Shown: positions 29,101 through 37,012, numbered from the stretch's first letter. The stretch: 64,000 nucleotides of DNA from Streptomyces sp. NBC_01775 (GCF_035917675.1 NZ_CP109104.1:3844001-3908000), one strand, 5' to 3'. Numbers and translations are program-made. Notes: a model not told the origin generated them from the letters alone.

Positions 29101-30658
29101 CCGCCGCACGCGCCGTGTCACCCCGACGGGCGCCGTCTCGCGCTCCACGTACGACGCGGCCGGCAACCGCACCTCGCTGACCGCCTCCGGCCACACGCTC
29201 GACTTCACCCACGACGCAGTCGGCCGCGAGACGGAACGCCGCATCGGCGACGCGGGTCTCGCCCTGACCCGGATATGGGACCCGGCCGGCCGCCTGCAGA
29301 CTCAGTCGCTAGCCGGTGCGGACACCCTCCAGCAACGCACCTACACCTACCGGGCGGACGGCTACCTGACCGGCATCGACGACCTCATGTCGGGCCGCAG
29401 CACCTTCGACCTGGACGCGGCGGGTCGCGTCACCGCCGTCCACGCCCAAGGCTGGACGGAGCGCTACGCCTACGACGAGGCGGGCAACCAGACGGACGCG
29501 AGCTGGCCAACGACGCACACCGCCCCGGAAGCGATCGGCCCGCGTACCTACTCCGGAACGGCGATCAAAACGGCGGGCAAGGTCCGCTACGAACACGACG
29601 CGGCCGGCCGCATCACCCTCCGCCAGAAGACCCGCCTGTCGAAGAAACCCGACACCTGGCGCTACATGTGGGACGCGGAGGACCGACTCGTCCAGGTCGT
29701 CACTCCGGACGGCACAACATGGCGCTACGAATACGACCCGCTGGGCCGCCGCACGACGAAGAACCGCACGGCCAAGCACCGCATGGTGAACGACACCGTG
29801 GTGGAGCGAACACTGTTCGCCTGGGACGGCCCTACCCTCGTAGAACAGACCACCACGGCCCCGGCTCTCCCCCACCCGGTAACCCTCACCTGGGACCACC
29901 AGGGCTTCACACCCCTCGCCCAGACAGAACGCCTCACCGACGAGTCGACCCAGCAGGAAATAGACTCCCGCTTCTACGCGATCGTCACCGACCTGGTCGG
30001 CACCCCCACAGAACTGGTCGACGAATTCGGCACCATCGCCTGGCGCACCCAGTCCACGCTCTGGGGCACCACCACCTGGCACACCGACAGCACCGCCTAC
30101 ACCCCACTCCGCTTCCCCGGCCAGTACTACGACCCGGAAACCGGCCTCCATTACAACTACTTCCGCCACTACGACCCCACGACAGCCCGCTATCTGACGC
30201 CGGACCCACTGGGACTGGCGCCGGGGCCGAATCCGATCGGGTACGTCGAGAATCCCCACTTCTGCAGTGATCCCTTGGGGCTGGCCCCCTATGAGAACCA
30301 GATGCCTGAAGATCTGGCGAAAGAACTGGCAGACGCCGAACGCGTGGGAGTCAAACCTTTGAGGGTGGGCGACGAAGGGTTCGACGCTGCCATCAACAAC
30401 GGAACCATCAAATGGGCGGTGACCGAAGGGAACGAACTTGTCATCATTCCCAAACACGCTGGAGGTATCGAGCTCAAGCATCCTGTCCTGACGGGGGGAA
30501 AGCCAGTTCTGACGGCTGGCGAGGCCGAGATCGCGGGAGGGGGAGGAAAATATTTTGGTCTTGAACTCAACAACAACAGCGGGCATTTCAAACCCTCCCT
30601 GGAAAGCCTCGAAACAGGAAGGAAAGCATTTGAACGAGCGGGAATCCCGTTCCCCTAG
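26117..30658 (+). CDS. Rhs/YD-repeat polymorphic toxin with variable C-terminal tip
   Basis: The 1513-residue protein can be divided as follows. Residues 1-200 are helical and charged (putative type VII secretion domain, with AAEAFWEKVGLEPAKWVKAANACEKAA). About 350-470 is a DUF6531-type Rhs start (DPVDLATGKMYLPQTDLSLP at 356-375). About 490-1340 holds many YD repeats (xYxYDxxGRLxxxxxxxG). The Rhs core ends with YYDPETGLHYNYFRHYDP (about 1337-1354) and two DPLGL motifs (1363-1367 and 1385-1389), where self-cleavage occurs in other Rhs proteins. The tip is residues 1396-1513, has clearly lower GC, and contains HPVLTGGKPVLTAGEAEI and NNNSGHFKPS. Its toxic activity is not identified. No signal peptide is seen. 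It probably mediates contact-dependent killing of related bacteria. Confidence 0.9.
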   Translation: MGWRDFVPDSVEDAGEDLVEGTGDFVEGAGNWSADRMDDVGWESGADWTRDKSRSAANAMGADTAEFQLDETEDPKKLIFGSPGKLRSTASHLKDFKKAFDNVSKGLRGLSKGTLKGKAAEAFWEKVGLEPAKWVKAANACEKAAGALEDFAGTVEWAQGQAREAAAKYKDDKKKAAQDQLDEARSQRNEAAGRAQSAVKAARDAAPPKPSYSDQASDGLTGLKLDATHLTGGVIKGVAGLNNFVRSVNPLDPYNITHPAEYVTNLNSTVTGITRVANDPVGTGKQMWDTFKKDPAEGVGRLLPELIGTKGLGMATKAGRAGKLAKELSSGRKALEEKGPGQSARKGEETPSGHTDPVDLATGKMYLPQTDLSLPGALPLTFTRRVESGYRLGRWFGPSWASTLDQRLEIDPEGVVFVAEDGRLLSYPHPAPGLPTLPSAGSARMPLERTPDGGYTLTDPETGWIRHFAPPEGEPDAPEDGAARIGQITDRNGHAIVFEFDAETGAPSRLVHSGGYEVKLTVEDGRVTALSLAGADSGQDATVMRYGYTDGHLTQTVNSSGLPLRFEYDDEARVISWTDTNDRRYDYVYDNLHRVIAEGSTAGHLQVRIDYDGLDATTGHKVTTLTTAAGHTTRTLFDNHGHLVGEIDALGHRTRTERDTHNRPLTHTDALGRTTTFTYDEAGHLASVTRPDATTTTITRNELGLPTRTTDPAGAVWHQEWDERGNRTSLTDPAGHTTHYAYDGRGHLATVTNALGATTQVRCDAAGLPVEITDPLGGTTTYACDAFGRPVLVVDPLGARTELEWTVEGRLVRRTNPDGAEQRWTYDGEGNCTRHIDAAGGETTYEYTHFDALTARTGPDGVRYEFAHDAELRLTQVANAQGLTWDYTYDPAGRLTVETDFDNRTHSYDLDATGQLISRTTPLGEQITYERDALGRPVRKNAAGAVTTYTYDPAGRLTEAVGPDTDLRYQRDKLGRVKTELVNGRALTHTYDALGRRTRRVTPTGAVSRSTYDAAGNRTSLTASGHTLDFTHDAVGRETERRIGDAGLALTRIWDPAGRLQTQSLAGADTLQQRTYTYRADGYLTGIDDLMSGRSTFDLDAAGRVTAVHAQGWTERYAYDEAGNQTDASWPTTHTAPEAIGPRTYSGTAIKTAGKVRYEHDAAGRITLRQKTRLSKKPDTWRYMWDAEDRLVQVVTPDGTTWRYEYDPLGRRTTKNRTAKHRMVNDTVVERTLFAWDGPTLVEQTTTAPALPHPVTLTWDHQGFTPLAQTERLTDESTQQEIDSRFYAIVTDLVGTPTELVDEFGTIAWRTQSTLWGTTTWHTDSTAYTPLRFPGQYYDPETGLHYNYFRHYDPTTARYLTPDPLGLAPGPNPIGYVENPHFCSDPLGLAPYENQMPEDLAKELADAERVGVKPLRVGDEGFDAAINNGTIKWAVTEGNELVIIPKHAGGIELKHPVLTGGKPVLTAGEAEIAGGGGKYFGLELNNNSGHFKPSLESLETGRKAFERAGIPFP

Positions 30659-31208
30659 TGGTCGCCGGGACGAGGACGAGGAAACCGAAGAACGGGGACC
30701 GGGCAATACGGAACTCATCCAGGCCGAGGGGAGCATCGACACTCTGGACCACGCCGGACTGGAGGCACTCCGCGACAAAGCCGTCGGCCGGATGCAGAGT
30801 CCTGGATCGGCACTCGCCCAGAGGATGCGGTGGGGCCTCGTCGCCACGGAAGCAAGCCGCCTGAAACACAAGCGGGCGGACACCGATCCACGAGTTGCGG
30901 TGACCGAGAACGCGTGGATCAGGTCCTACGCCATTCAGGAGTTCGGAGCTGCGGAAGGCGACTCGTTGAGGGATCCGATCGCGCTCTGCGAAGACGTGCT
31001 CGGCGCCATCGGCATCCCATCCGAAGAGATCATCAGGAGGGCGGCGACATGGCGGGAGTCCTCCCCGCCGGAGATGCTCGATCTGCGACGGGTGAAAAAC
31101 CTCCTCCAACCTCTGGAGAACATCCAGCAGGCGTTGGAGGAGAGCAAACGGCCGGACTACGTGAAGAGAGTCCGTGCCTGGCTGGATATCCGGGCAGATC
31201 TCCCCTGA
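30630..31208 (+). CDS. Candidate immunity protein to the Rhs toxin tip
   Basis: The gene sits directly after, and in another frame overlapping, the toxin 3' end, the normal place of an immunity gene. The frame is open from before 30555. TTG 30630 is preferred because GGAAGG lies a few bases upstream and overlaps the toxin stop region as in coupled genes. The product (192 residues) is soluble and helical, with an acidic, Arg-rich start (SPSGRRDEDEETEERG). The folded part includes LDHAGLEALRDKAVGRM, AWIRSYAIQEFGAAEGDSL and NIQQALEESKRPDYVKRVR. No family is recognised. Its GC content matches the toxin tip. The immunity role is inferred from position only. Confidence 0.6.
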   Translation: MNERESRSPSGRRDEDEETEERGPGNTELIQAEGSIDTLDHAGLEALRDKAVGRMQSPGSALAQRMRWGLVATEASRLKHKRADTDPRVAVTENAWIRSYAIQEFGAAEGDSLRDPIALCEDVLGAIGIPSEEIIRRAATWRESSPPEMLDLRRVKNLLQPLENIQQALEESKRPDYVKRVRAWLDIRADLP

Positions 31209-31266
31209 TACGCAGCCCTTTCTGACCTTCTCACGTGCCAGTAAAGCGGAGAGCGCGCAGAGCTGA

Positions 31267-31620
31267 GTCCGATCTTCCCGGCATCCTGCGCGCCCTGCAG
31301 GGGAAAATGGACCACCCCGACACACCCGAGTCTGCGGGAAGGCATCTCCTCTTCGGTGCCCCCTGTCGCTCAAGGAACTCCAGCACGACCCTTTCCTGGA
31401 TTTCGCACGTACGCGACTCGGTGCGGCGCTGACCGGCACCGTACAAAAGGTCGCGCCCTTCGGGATCTTCCTTGAGGTCGAGAAGGACATTGTCGGACTC
31501 CTGCCCGCCGCCGAACTCCAGGATGACCCGAATTCCGCGACGCTCGGCGAGACTTACCCCGTGGTCGTCTCAACCATCAACCTGAACCAGCGGCGGGTCA
31601 TCCTTGCTCTCACCGAATGA
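31267..31620 (+). pseudogene. S1 RNA-binding domain gene fragment without a start codon
   Basis: This open frame encodes a good S1-type OB domain (LGAALTGTVQKVAPFGIFLEVEKDIVGLLPAAEL...YPVVVSTINLNQRRVILALTE) but has no ATG, GTG or TTG between the preceding stop (31264-31266) and the domain. A GTG-initiated frame from 31235 runs alongside in another frame and stops at 31432, so a frameshift near 31366 could have broken a gene of about 128 codons. It may be a displaced accessory or immunity gene of the toxin locus. A sequencing error cannot be excluded. Confidence 0.55.
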
Positions 31621-31722
31621 GGGCGCTGTCCGGTGACAAGCGAAAGGGAGGTGGCGGGGCGCCATGGTCGCCGCCGAGGCATCCCGGCACAACGGCCCCC
31701 ATGGCAGAGCGGCTCCGTACGC

Positions 31723-32484
31723 TCAGCCCTCGGCCGAGGCGGAGGCCACAGCGGAGGCGGGGGCCACGGCGGAGCCGATCCCGCCGAGGAGAGCCGCCAG
31801 TTCGGCAGGCGCGGACAGGAATGGTGAGTGGCCGGTGTCCAGTCGCTCGACGTGTGCGGCACGGGCGGACATCCGCTCCTGCAACTCGGGCGGGAGTGCC
31901 CTGTCGCGCTCGCAGAGCACGTAGGTGGAGGGCACCGTTCGCCATGCCGCCCGGGTCACCCCCTGCTGGAACGACCGTCGGCTTTGCGCGACCAGCCGGC
32001 CGACGGCGTCCTCGGCCCGGTCGTCGGGCAGATCCCCGAACAGCGAGGTGCGGGGGTCGTCGAAGACGACGGGGGCTGTGCCGCTGAGATCCTCGTCCTC
32101 GGGCGCGGTGCTGCCCCGGCCGTGGACGCTGAGCAGGGAGTCCCCCTCCGCCGGCAGATACGCCGCCAGGTAGACGAGGTGAGCGGCGGCAGGATGGCCA
32201 GTGGCGGGCTCACCGGCGGCGGCCTGGGTCACCGGGAGACCCCCGTAGGAATGGCCGACGACGATCACGCGGCCCTCCGTCCGCCGCAGATGCGCGGCTA
32301 TCGCGTCGGCGTCGTCGTACATCCCGGCGGCGGGCGTGCGCTGCGGCCCGGCGCTGGGAAGGTCGACCGTCCGGGCCGTCCAGCCGTCGGCCGCGAGCGC
32401 CTCCCGCACGAGGCTCCAGCACCCGGACCGGTGCCAGGCCCCGTGGACCAGGAGGAATGAGGGGCGGGGTGCGTTGGTGGGCAT
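31723..32484 (-). CDS. Alpha/beta hydrolase
   Basis: The 253-residue cytosolic protein has the alpha/beta hydrolase N-terminus (FLLVHGAWHRSGCW, oxyanion region), the nucleophile elbow GHSYGG with Ser79, and a late His in DTGHSPF. Arg and Asp in CERDRALPPELQERM provide the likely acid. It resembles the small esterase family that includes plant methylsalicylate esterases. AGGAG lies 7 nt before ATG 32484. It precedes no obvious pathway gene; it follows the MFS transporter on the same strand, so the two may be co-transcribed. The substrate is unknown. Confidence 0.85.
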   Translation of the reverse strand: MPTNAPRPSFLLVHGAWHRSGCWSLVREALAADGWTARTVDLPSAGPQRTPAAGMYDDADAIAAHLRRTEGRVIVVGHSYGGLPVTQAAAGEPATGHPAAAHLVYLAAYLPAEGDSLLSVHGRGSTAPEDEDLSGTAPVVFDDPRTSLFGDLPDDRAEDAVGRLVAQSRRSFQQGVTRAAWRTVPSTYVLCERDRALPPELQERMSARAAHVERLDTGHSPFLSAPAELAALLGGIGSAVAPASAVASASAEG

Positions 32485-32615
32485 GGGAGGGCTCCTGAAG
32501 GTATGGGGAAACGTACGGCCCAGCCGAGGGGCGCGGTGGGGTGGAACGCGGGGCACCCCCGGCTCTGCCCTGTATGCGGCTCACGGGTTGGCAGGGCGGG
32601 CCTACCCCTGCCGCG

Positions 32616-34502
32616 TCACGCCCGCCTCCGGCCGGCGGCTGCCGCCGTGCGCACGCCGTCGCGGTCACTCGCGCTGTCACTGTCACTCGCGCTGCCGCCG
32701 TGCGCCACGCCGTCGCGGTCACCCGCGCTGTCACTGTCACTCGCGCCGTCGCGGCCACTCGCGCTGCCGCCGTGCGTCACGCCGTCACTGTCACTCGCAC
32801 CGTGACCGTCACCCGCGCCGTCACCGTCCCCGTCACCCGCGCCCTCTCCCCCACCGGCCGAGCCCCCGTGCCCGGGAACGGCGGCAGCGCGAACCGTGGC
32901 GGCACCCCCAGCGGCGGACCGGCCGGGTGGCCGTACCAGGGCCAGGACGATCAAGCCCCCGACGGCCGCCGCGAGGGCCGACACCAGGAACACCCAGTCG
33001 AGCCCGGTCGCGAACGCCTCGCGCACCAGCTGGTGCGCCGCGTCCCGGTGCCCGGAGGGTGCCGCGTCCATCACGTGCTGGGCCTGCCCGGCGGCCAGCG
33101 CCGAGGCACCCTTGTCCGGGTCGGGCACCGTGCCGGGCCCGGCGAGCGCGGTGGCCGTCCGGCTGGTGAAGACCGTGCCGAGGACGGCGATGGCCAAGGT
33201 CATGCCCAGTTGACGGAATGTGTTGACCGCCCCGCCTGCCATCCCCGCCTGCCGCTGCGGCACGGTGGAGGTGGCAGCCGAGACCAGCACCGGCGTGGCC
33301 AGGCCGACGCCGATCCCGGCGACAACGAGGCCCCCCATGAGGGCAGTCTGTCCCGTGTCGGCCGTCATCCCCGCGCGCAGCAACAGCATGCCCGCCGCGA
33401 CGAACAGGAGTCCGACTCCGATCGGCAGGCGCGGCGCGAGCCGCTGGATGTGACGGCCGGCCACGGCGGCCACGAGGAACGAAGCGCCGGCCATCGGGGT
33501 CAGCGCGAGCCCCGCACCGACCGGGCTGAGGCCCAGCACGGACTGCAACCACAAGGAGACCAGCACCAGGCATCCGAAGGCGCCACCCTGTAGCAGCAGA
33601 GCCCCGCTCATCAACGCGGCGAACGAGGGGCGGCGCAGCAGCGCCAGGTCCAGCATCGGGGCGCCCCCGCGCCGCGCCGTACGGTGCTCGATCACCACGA
33701 ACGCGACGAGCGCCAAGGCGGTGACGGCGAAGGTCGCCAGGATCTCGGCCGAGGTCCAGCCCACCTCCCCACCGCGGATGAGCCCGTAGGTGAGCGTGGC
33801 CGCTGCGACGGTGAAGGCCGTCGCGCCGGGGATGTCGACGCGGGCCGGGGTCCCGCCGGGCCGTGCACCGTGGCCGGGCGACCCGACGGGCTGGTCCGCG
33901 GACGACCCGACGGGCTGGCCGGCGGGCGACCCGACGGGCTGGTCCGCGGGCTGGTCGGCGCGCACCACCCGCAGCGTCATGGCGATGGCGACAGCGGCGA
34001 TCGGCAGGTTGATCCAAAAGATCGTCGGCCAGCTGAAGTGCTCGGTGAGCAGCCCGCCGAGCAGAGGGCCCGCCGCCGCGGCGGCCCCGTTGGCCGCGCC
34101 CCACACGCCGAAGGCCGTACCCCGGTCCCTGCCCTTGTAGGAGGTGAGCAGCAGGGCGGGGGCGGTGGCGAACATCGCGGCGCCGCCGGCGCCCTGCACC
34201 ACGCGGGCGGCGATCAGCACCTCCGCGTTGGGGGCGAGGCCGCACACCAGCGAGGCCAGGCCGAAGACGCCCAGGCCGTAGATGTAGAACCGCCGGTGAC
34301 CGAAACGGTCCGCGAGGGAACCAGAGGCCAGCAGCAGAGCGGCGAGGGCCAGCGCGTACGCGTCGATCACCCATTGCAAGGAGCTGAAGGAGGCGTCGAG
34401 GTCGTCGGCCATGCTGGGCAGCGCGACGTTCACGATCGTCACGTCCACCAGCAGGATGAAGGCACCGAGGCAGACCGCTGTCAGGGGCCACCACTTGCGC
34501 AT
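32616..34502 (-). CDS. DHA2-type (EmrB/QacA) 14-TM drug exporter with repetitive C-terminal tail
   Basis: The 628-residue product is a proton-driven major facilitator. It starts MRKWWPLTAVCLGAFILLVDVTIVNVALPSMADDLDASFSSLQWVIDAY (DHA2 signature), with SLADRFGHRRFY (motif A) and GAGGAAMFATAPALL. There are 14 predicted helices up to about residue 535. The last roughly 90 residues form a hydrophilic Gly/Asp/Ser tail made of near-repeats (GVAHGGSASDSDSASDRD). A low-complexity Ala/Asp/Gln/Pro loop is present near residue 190 (SPAGQPVGSSADQPVGS). It is divergent from the AsnC-type regulator at 34653, its likely controller. Confidence 0.9.
   Translation of the reverse strand: MRKWWPLTAVCLGAFILLVDVTIVNVALPSMADDLDASFSSLQWVIDAYALALAALLLASGSLADRFGHRRFYIYGLGVFGLASLVCGLAPNAEVLIAARVVQGAGGAAMFATAPALLLTSYKGRDRGTAFGVWGAANGAAAAAGPLLGGLLTEHFSWPTIFWINLPIAAVAIAMTLRVVRADQPADQPVGSPAGQPVGSSADQPVGSPGHGARPGGTPARVDIPGATAFTVAAATLTYGLIRGGEVGWTSAEILATFAVTALALVAFVVIEHRTARRGGAPMLDLALLRRPSFAALMSGALLLQGGAFGCLVLVSLWLQSVLGLSPVGAGLALTPMAGASFLVAAVAGRHIQRLAPRLPIGVGLLFVAAGMLLLRAGMTADTGQTALMGGLVVAGIGVGLATPVLVSAATSTVPQRQAGMAGGAVNTFRQLGMTLAIAVLGTVFTSRTATALAGPGTVPDPDKGASALAAGQAQHVMDAAPSGHRDAAHQLVREAFATGLDWVFLVSALAAAVGGLIVLALVRPPGRSAAGGAATVRAAAVPGHGGSAGGGEGAGDGDGDGAGDGHGASDSDGVTHGGSASGRDGASDSDSAGDRDGVAHGGSASDSDSASDRDGVRTAAAAGRRRA
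32648..32850. repeat. Degenerate tandem repeat in the MFS gene 3' end
   Basis: Units of about 54 nt and shorter 12-18 nt subunits (GCGGTCAC, CGCGCTGTCACTGTCACT) repeat in frame. They encode the Gly-Ser-Asp tail of the exporter. Length variation between strains is likely. Confidence 0.7.
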
Positions 34503-34652
34503 GTCAGATACTCCGTTCGGATCGAGCGTGCCGTCCGGGACCGGAACCGATAGCGAGCCGAGAGCCCCAGTGGGCGGTCCCTGTGAGGGAGTCTTGAGCC
34601 TCCACAGGCGATTTCATAAGCCAGAGCGCTCACCACGCGCGGATCCGACATC

Positions 34653-35681
34653 ATGGGCTCCATGACGACCTATCTCGACACCCACAGCCAGGCGTACCGT
34701 GGACTGTCGGACGAGGACATGGGGCTCGTGCACGCCCTTCAGGTCAACGGACGGGCCTCGTTCCGGGAGATCGCCGACGTCCTCGGGATCTCCGACCAGA
34801 CCGCCGCGCGCCGTTGGGCACGGCTGCGGTCCGCCGGGAGGCTCCGGGTCCTGGGCCTCACCGACCCCCTACGGCTGGGGGATTCCATCTGGGTCGTCCG
34901 CGTACGGTGCACGCCCGACGCGGCGGCCTACCTCGGGGAGGCGATGGCGCGGCGCACGGACACCACCTGGGTCAACCTCAGTTCGGGCGGCACCGAGATC
35001 TCCTGCTCGGTACGCACCCGTGGTCCCGGGCCGGAGGAGTCCCCGCTGCTACAGAAGCTGCCGCGCACGCCACAGGTCGTGGACGTGTCGGCACACTGCT
35101 CACTGCACGTCTTCTTCGGCCAGGACCTCAGCCCGATCAACAAGCGCGGACCTCTGACGGCCGCGCAGGTCACGGCACTCACTTCCCCGGACGCACCGGC
35201 GCGGGCCCCGGACGCCGCTCCTCCGGTGACGCTGGACGACAGCGACCGGCAGCTGCTCGACCTGCTGGCCCGGGACGGCAGGGCCGCGCCCGGAGAGCTG
35301 GCCACCGCGACCGGCCTGTCCCCCTCCACCGTGCGCCGCCGCATCACCGAACTCAGATCGGCCGGCGTCCTGTACTTCGACGTCGAGTACCACCCGGACG
35401 TCCTTCAGCGGAACTTCCGGGCCGCCCTGTGGCTGGAGATCGACCCGTCGCGCCTGGCCGAGGCAGGAGCGGCACTCGCCGCACACCCCGAGGTCGCCTT
35501 CGCCACGGCCACGACGGGCACGGCGAACCTCTACGCCAGCATCGACGTCCCGACCGCTCAGCTCTTCTACCGCTACCTCACCGAGTCGGTGGCCACCCTC
35601 CCCGGCCTCCGCCACACAGCGACCGCCCCCATCCAACGCACCCTGAAGGGCCCCGGCCCCTACCTTCCCGAGCGGGCCTGA
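34653..35681 (+). CDS. Lrp/AsnC-family regulator with two DNA-binding modules
   Basis: The 342-residue product has two AsnC-type halves. The first helix-turn-helix is at about residues 21-65 (DMGLVHALQVNGRASFREIADVLGISDQTAARRWARL). The second is at about 193-240 (LDDSDRQLLDLLARDGRAAPGELATATGLSPSTVRRRITEL). Each is followed by an alpha-beta ligand-type region. The start is 34653 or the ATG three codons later. It is divergent from the MFS exporter with a 150-bp intergenic region, so it probably controls that gene and itself in response to a small molecule. Confidence 0.87.
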   Translation: MGSMTTYLDTHSQAYRGLSDEDMGLVHALQVNGRASFREIADVLGISDQTAARRWARLRSAGRLRVLGLTDPLRLGDSIWVVRVRCTPDAAAYLGEAMARRTDTTWVNLSSGGTEISCSVRTRGPGPEESPLLQKLPRTPQVVDVSAHCSLHVFFGQDLSPINKRGPLTAAQVTALTSPDAPARAPDAAPPVTLDDSDRQLLDLLARDGRAAPGELATATGLSPSTVRRRITELRSAGVLYFDVEYHPDVLQRNFRAALWLEIDPSRLAEAGAALAAHPEVAFATATTGTANLYASIDVPTAQLFYRYLTESVATLPGLRHTATAPIQRTLKGPGPYLPERA

Positions 35682-35755
35682 ACCCCAGGTGGTGCGCTCC
35701 CCGCGCGCTCCGCAGCCCGCCGACGAGAAGAGCCGGGGCACGACAGGGGGGAACG

Positions 35756-35965
35756 TCAGCGCGTGGCTGCGTACGACACGAAGTCCGCCCACACGCCAGG
35801 CCCGAAACCGAGCTGAGGGCCCGCCGCGTCCTTCGAATCACGGACGTGCACCGTGCCGGGCGTTGAGGCGACCTCAACACAGTCCGGGCCATCGTTGTCG
35901 CTGTAACTGCTCTTCATCCACTCCAGGCCGACACCGTCTCCGGAGGACCCCTTCAACACCGTCAT
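35756..35965 (-). CDS. DUF397 protein
   Basis: The 69-residue product contains the DUF397 pattern W-x-KSSYS..GPDCVEVAS....VHVRDSKD. In Streptomyces, DUF397 proteins are encoded next to WhiJ-type XRE regulators and act with them in developmental or antibiotic control. Its start overlaps the XRE gene stop by 4 nt (ATGA), so the pair is co-translated. Confidence 0.92.
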   Translation of the reverse strand: MTVLKGSSGDGVGLEWMKSSYSDNDGPDCVEVASTPGTVHVRDSKDAAGPQLGFGPGVWADFVSYAATR

Positions 35966-36804
35966 GTCTCTCCCAGCACTTTCTCGATGAACGCCAAAGA
36001 CTCACGCGGAGTGAGCGCCTGTGAGCGGATCATCCCATAGCGAAGCTCAAGGGTCTGCACCTCTTTTGGGTCAGCGATCAGGCGGCTGGTGAGCTGCGCA
36101 TTCGTAGCCCCCACCGCCTTGCCGTCGTTGAGCTTCAACACCCGAAGCTCGCCCCCCATACCAGCATGCTCCTCACACTCCAGCGGCATCACCTGGAGGG
36201 TCACATGCCTCAACTGCCCGATCTCCAGCAGACGTTCGAGCTGACGCCGCAACACCATTCTGCCGCCGAGCGGCCTTCGTAGCGTCGCCTCTTCCTGGAC
36301 GAATGTCAGCGTGGGCGCCGGACACCGCTCGAAGATCTCCTGGCGGGCCATCCGGGCGGTGACATGGCGGTCGATCTCGTCCTCACTGAACGCGGGCCGC
36401 CGCATGGCGAACAGGGCTCGCGCGTAGTCCTCTGTCTGCAACAACCCATCGAGGTTGTGGTCACCATAGGCACCCCGTTCGACGAGCTTCGCCTCCAACT
36501 TCGCCAGGTCCCGGACCTTCTTCGGGTACCGAGCCTGCTTGACGTCTTCCTTCATCGCGGAGAGCTTGCCGCCCGCACCCAGCACTCCGTCGGCGTTGTC
36601 GAGGAACTCCGGCTTGGGGAGCCGCCTTCCACGTTCGACGGCCGAGACCATCTCCTCGCCGTACCCGATCGCCGCGCCCAACTCCGCCTGCTTGAGCCCG
36701 GCCGCCAGCCGCCACAGCTTGATCTGGCGACTGACCGCCTGCAGTACCGCGTCGGAGTCGTCCTCCAGGCCCGAGTCCCACTCGTCACCGTCGTTCTCAG
36801 CCAT
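35962..36804 (-). CDS. XRE-family regulator with DUF5753 (WhiJ/Scr1-type)
   Basis: The 280-residue product has an N-terminal helix-turn-helix at about 25-80 (IKLWRLAAGLKQAELGAAIGYGEEMVSAVERGRRLPKPEF). The DUF5753 domain fills the rest (ERGAYGDHNLDGLLQTEDYARALFAMRRP..., VTARMARQEIF). ATG 36804 was chosen because AGAGG lies 9 nt upstream, whereas the GTG two codons earlier would be too close. It overlaps the DUF397 partner. Such pairs are numerous paralogues in Streptomyces; the targets of this one are unknown. Confidence 0.92.
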   Translation of the reverse strand: MAENDGDEWDSGLEDDSDAVLQAVSRQIKLWRLAAGLKQAELGAAIGYGEEMVSAVERGRRLPKPEFLDNADGVLGAGGKLSAMKEDVKQARYPKKVRDLAKLEAKLVERGAYGDHNLDGLLQTEDYARALFAMRRPAFSEDEIDRHVTARMARQEIFERCPAPTLTFVQEEATLRRPLGGRMVLRRQLERLLEIGQLRHVTLQVMPLECEEHAGMGGELRVLKLNDGKAVGATNAQLTSRLIADPKEVQTLELRYGMIRSQALTPRESLAFIEKVLGET

Positions 36805-37012
36805 GCGCACTCACCTCTGTCGCACTCAATACGCAACACGGTACGCACGCACAACCACCCTGTGTCACAAATGCCGGAGCCCGCCCCGGTTACGGCGTAC
36901 AAGCCGTACAATTCCGCGCCGTTGAACAGGAGCCGCCCACTGGAGCGTGGCCCCCCACGTCCCGGTGCGCCACGACCGATCCGGGAGGTCCAGGACCTGC
37001 GGACGGCGGGAC

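Noticed and set aside
31235..31432. 65-codon frame as an independent gene
   Set aside because: Arg/Ser-rich with no domain. It is more likely the out-of-frame start of the broken S1-domain gene.
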